From Paenibacillus dendritiformis (lineage in GTDB: Bacteria > Bacillota > Bacilli > Paenibacillales > Paenibacillaceae), in the NCBI RefSeq assembly GCF_945605565.1, contig NZ_OX216966.1:2410001-2474000 (forward strand): 64,000 nucleotides of DNA, given 5' to 3'. The notes beneath the pieces were generated by a model. That model was not told where the DNA came from. It saw only the letters and a list, made by a program, of their open reading frames with translations, and did not search any database. This document shows, piece by piece, positions 53,261 through 64,000 of this stretch; positions within the stretch are counted from its first letter, which is position 1, and each line of letters opens with the position of its first letter. A program made the translations under genes and the position numbers.

Positions 53261-55402
53261 ATGACTACCACCTACCGGAATGTGATTCGAAGAACCGTCA
53301 CCGGCGCCGTCGCAGGCACGCTGCTGCTCGGGGGAGCCGCGATGCTGCCTGCAGGGGTCTTCCCTGCAGCGCCGGTTGTAGCCTTTGCAGATAACGGCCA
53401 AGCAGCCAAGGCTGGAGCCCAATCACCGGAGCAGATCGTATCCGAACCGATTCGTGTCGCATTATTTGCCGATTTGGGCAGCCGGTCACCGGGCCAGACG
53501 CCTCAGGTGACCCTGAATTCAACCGTCGGGCTTCAGATTGGAGCCCGTGGAGCCGGAACGTCCGGACCGTTGAAAGCAGAACGGACGATCCGCTTCAGTG
53601 CGGATGATTACAAAATCAAGCTGTATGAATCGAAGAACAAGGCGGCCGCTCTGGCGGTGCTGAAGCAGGCGGAGGCGAACAACACCGCCGTTATGATTGA
53701 ATTCAGCCGCCGCGGCGCGACATTCTATTCGGTCTATGCGGGCAGCTACCCGACCGAGAAGGCGGCTGGACAGGCCCTTGACCGCATGAAGGACGATCAA
53801 GGCTTGATGGAGCTGGTGCAGGACTACAAGCCCACATTAGCGGGTCCGAATTACCTCCAGGCAGGAACCTATTCGTCCGAGAAGGAGGCGGCACCGGCGC
53901 TGAAGACGCTGCTGGATGCCGATATCGACGCCTATCTCGTTACGATGCTGGACAACGGGAAGAGCCGGGTAGCGGTATGGGCCGGACAAGCGGCCTCGGC
54001 AGCCGATCTGGGCGACACGAAGCAGAAAATAGCCCGCGCCTCCTTGACGGCCGAAACTGTGCAGGCGGACGGCGCGCTTATACATATGAAGGAAGCCGAC
54101 GAAGGCAAGACGATTACGCATTACCGCGTGAACGGCGACGCGAAATGGATGGTGTCGACGAGCACGCCAAGCACGATCCAGGTAACGGAGCGGTACGGGC
54201 GGGCCTACCGCGGCGATATGGAGGTCAGTCTGCACAAAGATAAGCTGGCGCTCGTCAATGAAGTTCCGCTGGAGCAATATTTGGTATCTGTCGTCGGCGG
54301 CGAGGTGTATGCCGAATGGCCGGAGGATGCGCTGAAGGCTCAGGCGGTCGCTGCCCGGACGTTCGCGCTCTACCAGAACGGCAAGTTCGAGATTGCGAAT
54401 GTGGTGGATACGACGTTAAGCCAGGCGTACTTCGGCGTAGAGAAGGAGCATGACAATATCCGCAAAGCCGTCGAAGCGACGGCAGGGGAAGTGCTTATGC
54501 AGGATGGGAAGCTGATCGAAGCCATCTTCCACTCCAATGCCGGAGGGAAGACCGCCGATCCGAGCGAGATCTGGGGCGGAGACTATGGCTACTTCCAGGT
54601 GGTAGACAGCCCGGACGAAGGGGTACTGGAAGGCAAAAAATCATGGTTCCAGGTGATCTTGCCGGACGGGAAGAGCGGTTATGTGCGGGAAGATGTCGTT
54701 CGTCCGGTGAACCGTAATAATGAAGCGGGATTCGAGCAGGTTACCGCGATTGAAGACGGCACGAACGTAAGACCGATTCCGGCAATTCAATCGAATGTCG
54801 CTCCCGTAGCGAAGGTGAACGAAGGGACGGAGATGACGGTGATCGACACGGTGCCGGAATCAACCGAGATGAATTGGGTCCGCGGGCCATATACCTCTGC
54901 CCAGATTACCGCCTGGCTCAAGGAGCGGACCAAGACGGAGCTGAACGGACCGGTAACGAGCTTGGAGATTACCGAGCGCGGACCTTCGGGGCGCGTGACC
55001 AAGATCGAAGCGAATGGCGTTCCTGTTGGAGTTAGCTACCCGGACAACTTCCGGAGCGCGTTCGGCGGCTTGCCGAGCACGCTGTTCGATATCGTGCCGG
55101 CCGGAACCGCCGCTGTGATCGGGGCGGACGGCAAGGTGAAGGACACGAAGCTGGCCGGTTCGGCAGCCCAAGGCTCCGGCGGCGCCAGCGGCTCGTCTTT
55201 GCCGGCGGGAACGGTGGCCGTTGACGGCAAAGGCAAGGCGGAAGTGCTGTCGAAGGAAGCGTCCTTCCTGTTCGTCGGCCGCGGCAACGGCCATGGCGTC
55301 GGCATGTCGCAATGGGGCGCGAAGGGTCTGGCCGATCAAGGGTATGACTACGAAGCAATCTTGAAATACTACTATAAAAACGTAGATTTAGTGAAACGGT
55401 AG
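53261..55402 (+). CDS. SpoIID/LytB-domain protein with SPOR-like region
   Basis: 713 residues. Sec signal peptide (AVAGTLLLGGAAMLPAGVFP). Residues about 110-265 hold SPOR-like repeats (YSVYAGSYPTEKAAGQALDR, YLQAGTYSSEKEAAPALKTL). Residues about 325-500 hold the SpoIID fold: YLVSVVGGEVYAEWPEDALK and IFHSNAGGKTADPSEIWGG. The C-terminal block is GNGHGVGMSQWGAKGLADQG. SpoIID-type proteins are peptidoglycan lytic transglycosylases. This long secreted type between ruvB and queA is common in Paenibacillus and may act in sporulation or germination. Confidence 0.87.
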   Translation: MTTTYRNVIRRTVTGAVAGTLLLGGAAMLPAGVFPAAPVVAFADNGQAAKAGAQSPEQIVSEPIRVALFADLGSRSPGQTPQVTLNSTVGLQIGARGAGTSGPLKAERTIRFSADDYKIKLYESKNKAAALAVLKQAEANNTAVMIEFSRRGATFYSVYAGSYPTEKAAGQALDRMKDDQGLMELVQDYKPTLAGPNYLQAGTYSSEKEAAPALKTLLDADIDAYLVTMLDNGKSRVAVWAGQAASAADLGDTKQKIARASLTAETVQADGALIHMKEADEGKTITHYRVNGDAKWMVSTSTPSTIQVTERYGRAYRGDMEVSLHKDKLALVNEVPLEQYLVSVVGGEVYAEWPEDALKAQAVAARTFALYQNGKFEIANVVDTTLSQAYFGVEKEHDNIRKAVEATAGEVLMQDGKLIEAIFHSNAGGKTADPSEIWGGDYGYFQVVDSPDEGVLEGKKSWFQVILPDGKSGYVREDVVRPVNRNNEAGFEQVTAIEDGTNVRPIPAIQSNVAPVAKVNEGTEMTVIDTVPESTEMNWVRGPYTSAQITAWLKERTKTELNGPVTSLEITERGPSGRVTKIEANGVPVGVSYPDNFRSAFGGLPSTLFDIVPAGTAAVIGADGKVKDTKLAGSAAQGSGGASGSSLPAGTVAVDGKGKAEVLSKEASFLFVGRGNGHGVGMSQWGAKGLADQGYDYEAILKYYYKNVDLVKR

Positions 55403-55415
55403 GGCGTAAAACGAT

Positions 55416-56453
55416 ATGGATGTAAATTTATTTGATTTTCATTTGCCGGAACACCTCATTGCCCAGACCCCGCTGGCGGATCGAACGGCATCGCGTCTGC
55501 TGGCATTGAATCGGCGGACCGGAGAAGTGGAGCATCGGACTTTTCCCGATATTATTGAATACTTGAAGCCGGGCGATCTGCTGGTGCTGAACGATACCCG
55601 GGTCATCCCGGCCCGGCTGCACGGCGTCAAGCCGGATACGGGCGGGCATGTCGAGGTGCTGCTGCTGAAGCAGGAGCAGGATGATATGTGGGAAGTGTTG
55701 GTCAAGCCAGCCAAGCGGCTGAAGCAGGGGGCGAGCGTCCGCTTCGGGGACGAGCTGACCGGGACCGTCATCGAGGAGCGCGAGATGGGCGCGCGGCTCA
55801 TCCGCTTCGAGTACGCGGGCATCTTCAATGAGATTCTCGATCGATTGGGGCAGATGCCGCTTCCTCCGTACATTAAGGAGCAGTTGAATGACCGGGAGCG
55901 TTATCAGACGGTATACGCGAAGCATGAAGGGTCGGCGGCGGCTCCGACAGCCGGCCTTCATTTTACGAACAGCATCCTGGAGCAGATTCGGGCCAAAGGG
56001 GTGCGCATCGCCATGATCACGCTTCATGTCGGTCTGGGCACGTTCCGGCCAATGTCGGCGGACGTGGTCGAGGAGCATGTGATGCATGCCGAATATTACG
56101 AGATGTCCGAGGAGGCGGCCGCGCTCATCAACGAGACGAGAGGCTCGGGCGGACGGATTATCGCCGTCGGCACCACTTCGTGCCGGACGCTGGAGACGGT
56201 AGCCGGCCGCTACGGGGCAGACCCGGTGGCGGCATGCTCGGGCTGGACGGATATTTTTATTTACCCGGGATATGAATTCCGTCTTGTCGACTCGCTGCTG
56301 ACGAACTTCCATCTGCCCAAGTCAACCTTGGTGATGCTCGTCAGCGCCTTCGCCGGCCGGGAGCATATTATGGCGGCTTACCGGGAAGCGATAGAACAAG
56401 AATACCGGTTCTTCAGCTTCGGCGATGCGATGTTTATCTTCAAAGACGACTAA
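55416..56453 (+). CDS. queA: S-adenosylmethionine:tRNA ribosyltransferase-isomerase QueA
   Basis: 345 residues, full length. Family blocks [59 protein letters not shown] and [18 protein letters not shown]. It makes epoxyqueuosine from preQ1-tRNA and SAM. Fourteen bases after the SpoIID gene. Confidence 0.95.
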   Translation: MDVNLFDFHLPEHLIAQTPLADRTASRLLALNRRTGEVEHRTFPDIIEYLKPGDLLVLNDTRVIPARLHGVKPDTGGHVEVLLLKQEQDDMWEVLVKPAKRLKQGASVRFGDELTGTVIEEREMGARLIRFEYAGIFNEILDRLGQMPLPPYIKEQLNDRERYQTVYAKHEGSAAAPTAGLHFTNSILEQIRAKGVRIAMITLHVGLGTFRPMSADVVEEHVMHAEYYEMSEEAAALINETRGSGGRIIAVGTTSCRTLETVAGRYGADPVAACSGWTDIFIYPGYEFRLVDSLLTNFHLPKSTLVMLVSAFAGREHIMAAYREAIEQEYRFFSFGDAMFIFKDD

Positions 56454-57620
<1,167 letters not shown>

Positions 57621-57715
57621 TGGACCGCCGATGGCTGAGTGCGCGCATATAGACAACGGCATTGGCAGGAGGAGTCCATACATAGGTTAACCATTTGGAG
57701 AAAGGGGGATTGTCC

Positions 57716-58036
57716 ATGTTTTTAGCCGGAGCAGCTGATCCTGGTGCTGGCGGCGGGTTGTTAACGATGCTGCTGCCATTCGTGGCGATGTTTGCGGTGT
57801 TCTATTTCCTGTTGATCCGACCGCAGCAGAAGAAGCAGAAGCAGCGTAATTCGATGCTGAGCCAGTTGAAAAAAGGGGACAAAATCGTGACGATTGGCGG
57901 CCTTCATGGGACGATTATGGAGATTACCGACGACATCGTCGTCCTGCGTGTCAATGATGTTACGAAGATGACATTTGACCGCAATGCGATTAGCACGGTG
58001 GTCACTAGCGAGGAAGCCGCAAGCGCGTCATCATAG
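57716..58036 (+). CDS. yajC: Preprotein translocase subunit YajC
   Basis: 106 residues. One membrane segment (LPFVAMFAVFYFLLIRPQQK) followed by the YajC fold LKKGDKIVTIGGLHGTIMEI. Accessory subunit of SecDF. ATG 57716 follows AAAGGGGG. Equivalent of B. subtilis yrbF after tgt. Confidence 0.93.
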   Translation: MFLAGAADPGAGGGLLTMLLPFVAMFAVFYFLLIRPQQKKQKQRNSMLSQLKKGDKIVTIGGLHGTIMEITDDIVVLRVNDVTKMTFDRNAISTVVTSEEAASASS

Positions 58037-58075
58037 TCTAGTCGCCTTTTACCGAACACGATATTTATCGCTTCA

Positions 58076-58109
58076 GACTGTCGACAAAGTCCTGTCGACA
58101 GTCTTTTTT
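58076..58109 (+). terminator. Terminator after yajC
   Basis: Perfect 11-bp stem GACTGTCGACA/TGTCGACAGTC and a T6 tail. Confidence 0.92.
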
Positions 58110-58252
58110 CTTAGGAAGGGCGGGGCCAGGGAAGGCAGAACAGGTTAGGTTAGGGCAAGCTGGTCCGCGCATGAAGCAAGCTGTTCCCCGCATGAAATTG
58201 CTGCATTCTTGCAGTATTGGTGGAGCAGATGATAGGGATAAAAAACGTAAAG

Positions 58253-58329
58253 AACTCCCGCGATTGCCGTATTTCGCGGGAGTTTGTCTTCAATCTAAAG
58301 CGATGCCTCGTCAGAGACATCGCTTTTTT
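58253..58329. terminator. Two adjacent hairpins before the PAP2 stop
   Basis: AACTCCCGCGA/TCGCGGGAGTT (58253-58284) and AAAGCGATG/CATCGCTTT (58297-58326). The second has T-runs and lies just past the minus-strand PAP2 gene end, so it should end that transcript. Confidence 0.7.
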
Positions 58330-58337
58330 GTCCATTT

Positions 58338-59198
58338 TCAGATTTTCGAATCCGGATACGATTTGGTATACGCTTTGCCGCCGCGCTTGGACAGCTGCGT
58401 ATTCCACGAAGTCCGGACCCCTGCCCATTTCATTCCGAGCCAAGAGGCCGTAATTGCCAGTATCGTTCCCGCGATCATATCCGTCAGCCAATGAATGCCG
58501 AGGTAGAAGATCGAGAAGATGACGATGAGGGCGCTGATTGAGGTGAAGATCGCCCAACGTCGGTTGCCGGATTGCGATGCGAGCAGCGCAACCGTCACGG
58601 ATATCGATGTATGCAAGCTAGGGAAGCAGTTATCCAATCCGGATAATTGCCGGTAGTTCTCTTCGAATGACGGAAACACGTCGAGCATGCGGAACTCTAC
58701 GGCGGCCGGCGGATAAGACCATACTTCGTTCACCGGGAAGAACAGATAGAACGGGATGGCTACCGCGTAATTGATGATGACCGCATAGCATACCGCCCGC
58801 GCCATGCGAAGATTATCCTTCGCGATATAGATGGCGATGGAGCCGACAATGAGCGACTGGAAGACAACAATATAAAAAAAGGCGACGACCTGGGTAAGAA
58901 GCGGATGATGGAACAGCTTCTGAATGCTGTGTACGAATTGGCCTTCCAGCTGATGAATATGGGAAGTAAAATCCCAGTTGATGGCCAGCGCTGCCTCGAC
59001 GGTCAGCTCAAAGTTGTTCACGAGCAAGATAAGAATGAGGCCGATAAAAGCGAATAAGAAAGAGCGGGAATGCCGCAAAGCCTTGTAAAATGCAGCGACG
59101 ACTGCCAGCGGCTGCTTGCCTGATCCGAACCAAAGCAGCAGGATAACGACCGCGATAGTCCATAACGTGACCGTCTGCATGGAGTGAAATAATACCAC
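58338..59198 (-). CDS. PAP2-superfamily membrane phosphatase
   Basis: 286 residues, six membrane segments. The phosphatase motifs are DNCFPSLHTSISV and YLGIHWLTDMIAGT, the latter two of the three PAP2 signatures. The type resembles inositol-phosphotransferase-like (AUR1-like) PAP2 proteins. GTG 59198 follows TAGGGGGATATTT; longer frames have no site. Likely lipid phosphate phosphatase. It is inserted between yajC and yrzE relative to B. subtilis. Confidence 0.82.
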   Translation of the reverse strand: MVLFHSMQTVTLWTIAVVILLLWFGSGKQPLAVVAAFYKALRHSRSFLFAFIGLILILLVNNFELTVEAALAINWDFTSHIHQLEGQFVHSIQKLFHHPLLTQVVAFFYIVVFQSLIVGSIAIYIAKDNLRMARAVCYAVIINYAVAIPFYLFFPVNEVWSYPPAAVEFRMLDVFPSFEENYRQLSGLDNCFPSLHTSISVTVALLASQSGNRRWAIFTSISALIVIFSIFYLGIHWLTDMIAGTILAITASWLGMKWAGVRTSWNTQLSKRGGKAYTKSYPDSKI

Positions 59199-59312
59199 AA
59201 ATATCCCCCTATATATTTCCGGTAAACGGTTATTTAATTCATTTAGTATACCATAAAGAGCAGGGGGAACATATGCACCCAAGCGACCATTTCTACCTGC
59301 CGGTCCGGATGC

Positions 59313-59708
59313 TTATTTGTTGTGGCTCATATTGACGCCGAATATGCCGCCGAGCGCGCCGCAGGCGCTTGCGGCAGCAACGAGAATCAGCTTCTGCAAG
59401 CTGATGCCGGCATCCATGGCGAGAAAGCCGATAATGAGGACAAGCATGGCGTAGCAAAAACCGGTCAGACCGCCATAGTACCAGCCTCTCCGCCCGCTGC
59501 GCCGGCCTGCCGTCCAGCCTCCGATAAAAAGAGCGATGATATGGACAAGATAAATATAGCCGAGCGTCTTGTCCTCATTGGCGGAACTGGAGTAGAGCAG
59601 CACGGATAAGGCCAGGGCGCCCATGGCCATCCAGATAAACGAATTGACGATGCCGGCCAAAATGGGGTGATTCGGCTTCCATTGTGATACACGCTGCAAT
59701 GCATTCAT
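59313..59708 (-). CDS. yrzE: TIGR04086 membrane protein, YrzE-like
   Basis: 131 residues, four membrane segments, including ILAGIVNSFIWMAMGALALS and IGGWTAGRRSGRRGWYYGGL, then GALGGIFGVN. This is the TIGR04086 pattern, found beside yajC in Bacillales. AAGGAGAATCCCTATC precedes the ATG. Function unknown. Confidence 0.84.
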   Translation of the reverse strand: MNALQRVSQWKPNHPILAGIVNSFIWMAMGALALSVLLYSSSANEDKTLGYIYLVHIIALFIGGWTAGRRSGRRGWYYGGLTGFCYAMLVLIIGFLAMDAGISLQKLILVAAASACGALGGIFGVNMSHNK

Positions 59709-59926
59709 GATAGGGATTCTCCTTTCGGCTTGAATTATCGTTCCCGAGCGTGGGTGGGACAAAATATATCTGGTAGTACAGATCGTATGGGCAAGCAGAT
59801 AGAAATAGTACAAGACATAGACGAAAAATAATGAACGGCGTTATAATATGTGAGCAAAAATATCGAATCCGTCATGGGATCCCCGGATCCGAATTGAAGC
59901 TATTGCGCAGAGAGGGATGGAATGAC

Positions 59927-61240
59927 ATGGGACATGATGCGTCGACATGGCAGGTCACGATTGCGGTAATCGTCTTTTTAGTGACCTATGCCATCATCAT
60001 TTCGGAAAAAATTAACCGGGCCATTATCGCCCTGCTTGGAGCAGTGGCGATGCTTGTGCTGCAAATCGTAGATGTGCACCGCGCGTTCACCGAGCATATC
60101 GAATGGAACACGATTTTCCTGCTGGTCGGGATGATGATACTGGTCGGGATTACGAACAAGAGCGGTATCTTTCAATATGCCGCCGTCAAGGCGGCCCAGC
60201 GAACAAAAGGCAGGCCGATCCGGATCCTGGTGATACTAGCGACGTTAACTGCGGTCGGATCGGCTTTTCTGGATAATGTGACGACCGTGCTGCTGGTCGT
60301 GCCAATTACGTTTTCCATTACCCGGATGCTCAGTATCAATCCGGTTCCGTTTTTGATTACGGAAGTGATCGCATCGAATGTGGGCGGCACCGCAACCTTG
60401 ATCGGCGACCCGCCGAATATTATGATCGGGTCTGCGAACCCGCATTTGACTTTTAATATGTTCTTGATCTATTTGGCGCCGGTCATCGCGGTCATCATGG
60501 CCGTGCTGCTTGCCGTGCTCGTATTTATTTACCGGAAGCAGTTGAAGGTCACGGACAGTCAGCGCCAAGCGCTGATGGAGCTGTCGGCGGAATCGTATAT
60601 TTCCGACAAGGGGCTCGTCAGGAAATCGGTCACGATCCTCGTATTGACGATCTTGGGCTTCATGCTTCACTCGGCCATTCATGTGGAGCCGGCGGTTATC
60701 GCGATGGCGGGAGCTACGCTGCTGATGCTGATCGGCCTGAAGGGTGAAGAAGAGCTGGAAGAAGCACTGCATCGGGTGGAATGGATAACCATCTTGTTCT
60801 TCATCGGTCTGTTCATTCTTGTAGGAGGACTAATCGAAGTCGGCATCATCAATCAATTGGCCCAATGGATGTTGAGCGTCACGAGCGGCGATATGACGCG
60901 AACCGCCATGTTCGTGCTCTGGGGCTCGGGCATCGCGTCCGCGACGATTGACAATATCCCTTTTGTGGCGACGATGATTCCGCTCCTGCAGGATGTCGGG
61001 ACCCAGATGGGCATTACGGATCCGAACCAATTGAATCCGCTCTGGTGGTCACTGGCGCTGGGCGCTTGTCTGGGGGGCAACGGGACCTTGATCGGCGCAT
61101 CGGCGAACGTGATTGTGGCAGGAATGGCGCAGCGCGAGGGACGTGGCTTCGGGTATATGGATTTTCTCAAAATCGGGGCTCCGCTGACGCTGCTGTCGCT
61201 GGCGATTTCAACTGTCTACATTTTCCTGTTCATCCTCTAA
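59927..61240 (+). CDS. ArsB/NhaD-type (SLC13-like) anion or Na+ transporter
   Basis: 437 residues, about eleven membrane segments. Diagnostic blocks are TAVGSAFLDNVTTVLLVVPI, SNVGGTATLIGDPPNIMIGS and the matching C-terminal GACLGGNGTLIGASANVIVA: paired inverted-repeat motifs of the ion transporter superfamily. No arsenic genes adjoin, so arsenite export is not implied. ATG 59927 follows AGAGAGGGATGG. Confidence 0.85.
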   Translation: MGHDASTWQVTIAVIVFLVTYAIIISEKINRAIIALLGAVAMLVLQIVDVHRAFTEHIEWNTIFLLVGMMILVGITNKSGIFQYAAVKAAQRTKGRPIRILVILATLTAVGSAFLDNVTTVLLVVPITFSITRMLSINPVPFLITEVIASNVGGTATLIGDPPNIMIGSANPHLTFNMFLIYLAPVIAVIMAVLLAVLVFIYRKQLKVTDSQRQALMELSAESYISDKGLVRKSVTILVLTILGFMLHSAIHVEPAVIAMAGATLLMLIGLKGEEELEEALHRVEWITILFFIGLFILVGGLIEVGIINQLAQWMLSVTSGDMTRTAMFVLWGSGIASATIDNIPFVATMIPLLQDVGTQMGITDPNQLNPLWWSLALGACLGGNGTLIGASANVIVAGMAQREGRGFGYMDFLKIGAPLTLLSLAISTVYIFLFIL

Positions 61241-61400
61241 CCGTTCGCGATCCAAGGCGGACGGTTTGGAACAGCCGCTAACCGTATTGTAAGATGCAGG
61301 ATGGGAACATTTCGATAAGAAAAAGCTGCATGCCTCTCGAGGACCAGGGCCAGAATACACGTTACTGGCACACCGAAAATGGCACCGGGAGGCGTTGCTA

Positions 61401-62228
61401 ATGGAAGTCTGGACTCTCGTATTGCGCACAATCCTGATGTATATTGTGGTCTTCGTCGTGCTTCGTCTGATGGGCAAAAGAGAGATCGGCAAGCTGTCCG
61501 TCTTCGATGTCGTCATCTCCATCATGATCGCGGAGATTGCGGTCTTTGTCATCGAAGACGGCAAGAAGCCGCTATGGCAAGGGCTTGTCCCGATCATCGT
61601 GCTTATTATCATTCAGATCAGCGTGGCTTACATAGCCTTGAAAAGCCAATGGATAAGGCATTTGTTCGATGGCAAGCCAAGCGTTATCATCAAGAACGGC
61701 CAGCTTGACCGCCCGGAGATGGCGCGGCAGCGGTACAATCTGGACGACCTGATGCAGCAGCTCCGCGAGCAGGGCGTGGATAATATCGGAGATGTTCGCT
61801 ATGCGATACTGGAGGCGAACGGCAAGCTGACCGTGTTCCTGAAGCAGGACTCGGATACGCCGACCGCCGAGCAATCCCAGAGCGGCGCCCAGCAATCGGG
61901 AGGCATTCTGGAGGATGATTATACGGGGGATACGAAAGGTCCCGGCCCGGTTACCGCCGGCAGCTCAGCCTCCTCGTCGGGCGGCCGAAAGAAGGCCAAG
62001 AAGCAGCGCCCCGCCTTGCGCAAGCCGGAGCGTTACCATTTCACGACCTTGCCGCTGCCGCTGATTATGGATGGCAAGGTGCAGGATCATAATCTGTCGA
62101 CCATCAATAAGACCCGCTTCTGGTTGAAAAACCAGCTTACGTTGAAAGGCGTCAGCGAATTTAAAGACGTTTTTTTCTGTTCTATCGATCATCGGGGCCA
62201 CTTATTCGTGGATCGGAAGCATAAGTAG
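61401..62228 (+). CDS. yrbG: DUF421 membrane protein, YrbG-like
   Basis: 275 residues. Three N-terminal membrane segments (LRTILMYIVVFVVLRLMGKR with EIGKLSVFDVVISIMIAEIA), then the cytoplasmic DUF421 domain (DGKPSVIIKNGQLDRPEMAR, YNLDDLMQQLREQGV). A Ser/Gly-rich insert of about 45 residues lies between the usual domain and the end. GGGAGG eight bases before ATG 61401. Converges on spoVB with a 13-base gap. Confidence 0.86.
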   Translation: MEVWTLVLRTILMYIVVFVVLRLMGKREIGKLSVFDVVISIMIAEIAVFVIEDGKKPLWQGLVPIIVLIIIQISVAYIALKSQWIRHLFDGKPSVIIKNGQLDRPEMARQRYNLDDLMQQLREQGVDNIGDVRYAILEANGKLTVFLKQDSDTPTAEQSQSGAQQSGGILEDDYTGDTKGPGPVTAGSSASSSGGRKKAKKQRPALRKPERYHFTTLPLPLIMDGKVQDHNLSTINKTRFWLKNQLTLKGVSEFKDVFFCSIDHRGHLFVDRKHK

Positions 62229-62241
62229 CTGAACCGGATGA

Positions 62242-63840
62242 TTATTTGCGATGCGGCTTCGGCGGCAGCCAATGCCGGACCAGCGGAAGCCGCGTCACAT
62301 CATCGCGGTTGATGAGGCCCATAATAATGAGCAGTAGCAGATAGACAATGACCCCCGCCATCCCCGCAGCGACAAAGCGCAGCAGGCCGTAGCCTTCCGG
62401 CAGCGGAGCGCGCACATAGACCGCCTGAATGCAGCCTGCCATAATCACCATGGCAGATCCCACCTTGATGAAATCGAGCCATGGCATCTTCAATTGAAGA
62501 TGGCGGATGACGCTCACCGCATGGAGCAGCGTGACGACGACAATATTGATGCATATCGCGATAATGGCTCCATAAATGCCCAATTGAGGCTGAGAAGCCA
62601 ACTGAATAATGAGCAGAAGCTTCAGGGCGGCTCCGATAAATGTGTTGACGAGGGCGGTTCCCGGGCGCTCAAGGGCCTGCAGCGCAGCCTGCAGCGGCGC
62701 CTGCAAATAGATGAAGACCGCGATCGGAGCCATCCATCGCAGCATGGGAGCGACGCTGGCATCGTTATAGAGCAGGACGCAGAGCGGAAGCGCGAGCACG
62801 AACATGATGACGGCGAACGGCGCGCCGCATACGAGGGCCAGCCGGATCGCCTGATGTATACGCTTATGAATCGTGCGCATGTCATTTCGGCCGAGCGCCT
62901 CGGATAACGAAGGCACGAGAGAGACGGCCAGCGAGTAAGTCAGCGCCCCAGGGAGCGTCAATATCGGGATAATCATGCCCTGGAGAGCGCCGTACTGCGC
63001 CGTCGCGATCGCGGTGAGAACACCGGCGGCCGCCAGGCTGCGCGCGATCGCAATCGACTCCAGCAGGTAGGACAGCGAGCCGATAAGCTTGCCTCCCGTT
63101 ACGGGTAACGCAATGCGGAGCAAGCGGGGAGCTACCTTGTGCGAAGCTCCTTCCTGCAGCGGCTGTGGTGAAGCCGGAGCTCCATCGGCCGCGCCGCTCT
63201 CCTTCTGCTTGCGCGCGGACCGCATCAGGAAGACGAGGACGAGCAGCCCTCCGAGCTCGCCTACGACGACGCCGACCATGGCGCCCGCTGCCGCCCATTC
63301 CAGCCCGTAGGGGAGGAAGAGATAGGCGAAGCCGATGACGGCCACGATGCGGATAAGCGTCTCGGTTACTTGGGAGACGGCGGTCGGTACCATATTTTGC
63401 ATGCCTTGGAAGTAGCCGCGCAGCACAGCGGAGATGGCGACCATAACGATGATTGGCGTCATGACGAGAAACGTATAGTACACCCGGCTATCCGTCAGAA
63501 CGCGGGTTGTAATCCATGGTGCGAGCACGAGACAGGCGGCGGAGAAGACGATGCCCGCGCTTACGGTCAGCTTCATGGCGATGGATAAAATGCGCCGCAC
63601 GCGGGCACGATCCCCGACAGAGTCCGCCTCGGCGATCAGCTTCGCTACGGCGAGCGGAACGCCGCCTGTAATCAACGTAATGATGACGAGCAGGAAGGGG
63701 TAGCCGAGCTGGTAGATTCCTACCCCTTCCGCCCCGATGATGCGCGGAAGAGTAACGCGCGGAATGAACCCGAGTATGCGATTCACAATGCCTGCGGCCA
63801 ATAAAATCAGCGTTCCCTGTATGAATGACTGCTTCTTCAC
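62242..63840 (-). CDS. spoVB: Stage V sporulation protein B (MOP flippase)
   Basis: 532 residues, about fourteen membrane segments of the MurJ/SpoVB flippase superfamily. Start block FIQGTLILLAAGIVNRILGF and PRIIGAEGVGIYQLGYPFLL are typical of SpoVB. A charged loop of about 35 residues near 215-250 is longer than usual. SpoVB is needed for spore cortex synthesis, probably moving lipid-linked precursors. Its position after yrbG matches B. subtilis. Confidence 0.9.
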   Translation of the reverse strand: MKKQSFIQGTLILLAAGIVNRILGFIPRVTLPRIIGAEGVGIYQLGYPFLLVIITLITGGVPLAVAKLIAEADSVGDRARVRRILSIAMKLTVSAGIVFSAACLVLAPWITTRVLTDSRVYYTFLVMTPIIVMVAISAVLRGYFQGMQNMVPTAVSQVTETLIRIVAVIGFAYLFLPYGLEWAAAGAMVGVVVGELGGLLVLVFLMRSARKQKESGAADGAPASPQPLQEGASHKVAPRLLRIALPVTGGKLIGSLSYLLESIAIARSLAAAGVLTAIATAQYGALQGMIIPILTLPGALTYSLAVSLVPSLSEALGRNDMRTIHKRIHQAIRLALVCGAPFAVIMFVLALPLCVLLYNDASVAPMLRWMAPIAVFIYLQAPLQAALQALERPGTALVNTFIGAALKLLLIIQLASQPQLGIYGAIIAICINIVVVTLLHAVSVIRHLQLKMPWLDFIKVGSAMVIMAGCIQAVYVRAPLPEGYGLLRFVAAGMAGVIVYLLLLIIMGLINRDDVTRLPLVRHWLPPKPHRK

Positions 63841-64000
63841 GTTCCGATCATCCCTCTTCCCCTGAAGACTTGTCTACCTGATATAACCATAAATATGCGG
63901 TTGTCCCCATTCCATGACGATTGGCTTGTACCGATGGAAGCGAAAAGTCAGGAGAGGCAATGATTGCTATGGGGTGCGAAGCAGGAATTGCGTGCAGGAT

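Noticed and set aside
59927..61240. Arsenite efflux pump arsB
   Set aside because: No ars genes nearby; the motifs are shared by the wider ion transporter superfamily.
63841..64000. Gene at the right edge
   Set aside because: No start, ribosome site or family motif visible in the last 160 bases.

Overview
The window reads as chromosomal DNA of a spore-forming Firmicute, most likely a Paenibacillus. Support comes from the rRNA/tRNA clusters with encoded CCA ends, strong AGGAGG-type ribosome binding sites with many GTG/TTG starts, sporulation genes (bofC, a SpoIID-domain protein, spoVB), and Bacillales gene orders (sigY-yxlCDEFG; bofC-ruvC-ruvA-ruvB-queA-tgt-yajC-yrzE-yrbG-spoVB; yoaT-yoaS-yozG). 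The species is not determined.

Layout. 1-2.1 kb: 3' end of a 23S rRNA, 5S rRNA and eight tRNAs. 2.3-7.8 kb: a pentitol-type catabolic locus (ROK repressor, zinc polyol dehydrogenase, AraB-like kinase, polyol permease) with a TTTTATAAAA palindrome before both the regulator and the operon. 7.8-11.9 kb: AraC regulator divergent from a putative glycoside hydrolase, then a type II L-asparaginase. 12.1-12.4 kb: tRNA-Gly, -Arg and -Leu(CAA).

12.3-28.3 kb is a decayed integration hot spot at tRNA-Leu. Two direct partial copies of the tRNA (26938-26962 and 28248-28284) and two broken tyrosine-integrase remnants (12374-13395 and 27061-27190) bracket accessory genes. Intact cargo includes a TetR-linked set (Pip-type ABC protein, double SnoaL protein), an ArsR/MFS pair, an AraC/SDR pair and a polysaccharide deacetylase lipoprotein. 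Much of the rest is broken: an IS4-type element, a hydrolase it truncates, and a PEP-utilising protein stopped by a TGA inside a conserved motif.

28.3-34.6 kb: two 5'-truncated genes meeting at a rearrangement junction, a FecB-like lipoprotein, the yozG-yoaS-yoaT set, a class A sortase and a YggS protein. 34.6-45.5 kb: the least familiar section. It holds an ECF sigma factor, a small secreted protein, then a BlaI/BlaR1-type regulator pair with ACA-N2-TGT operators heading a run of two lipoproteins, an ABC ATPase, a permease, and a second permease fused to an extracytoplasmic propeller-like domain through an internal lipobox. This is the best candidate for an undescribed system. A TetR gene with two operator palindromes and a broken hydrolase follow.

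45.5-64 kb is conserved backbone: the sigY operon with a likely autoregulatory promoter, bofC, a Kef-type antiporter, Holliday junction genes, a SpoIID/LytB protein, queuosine genes, yajC, a PAP2 phosphatase, yrzE, an ArsB/NhaD-type transporter, yrbG and spoVB.
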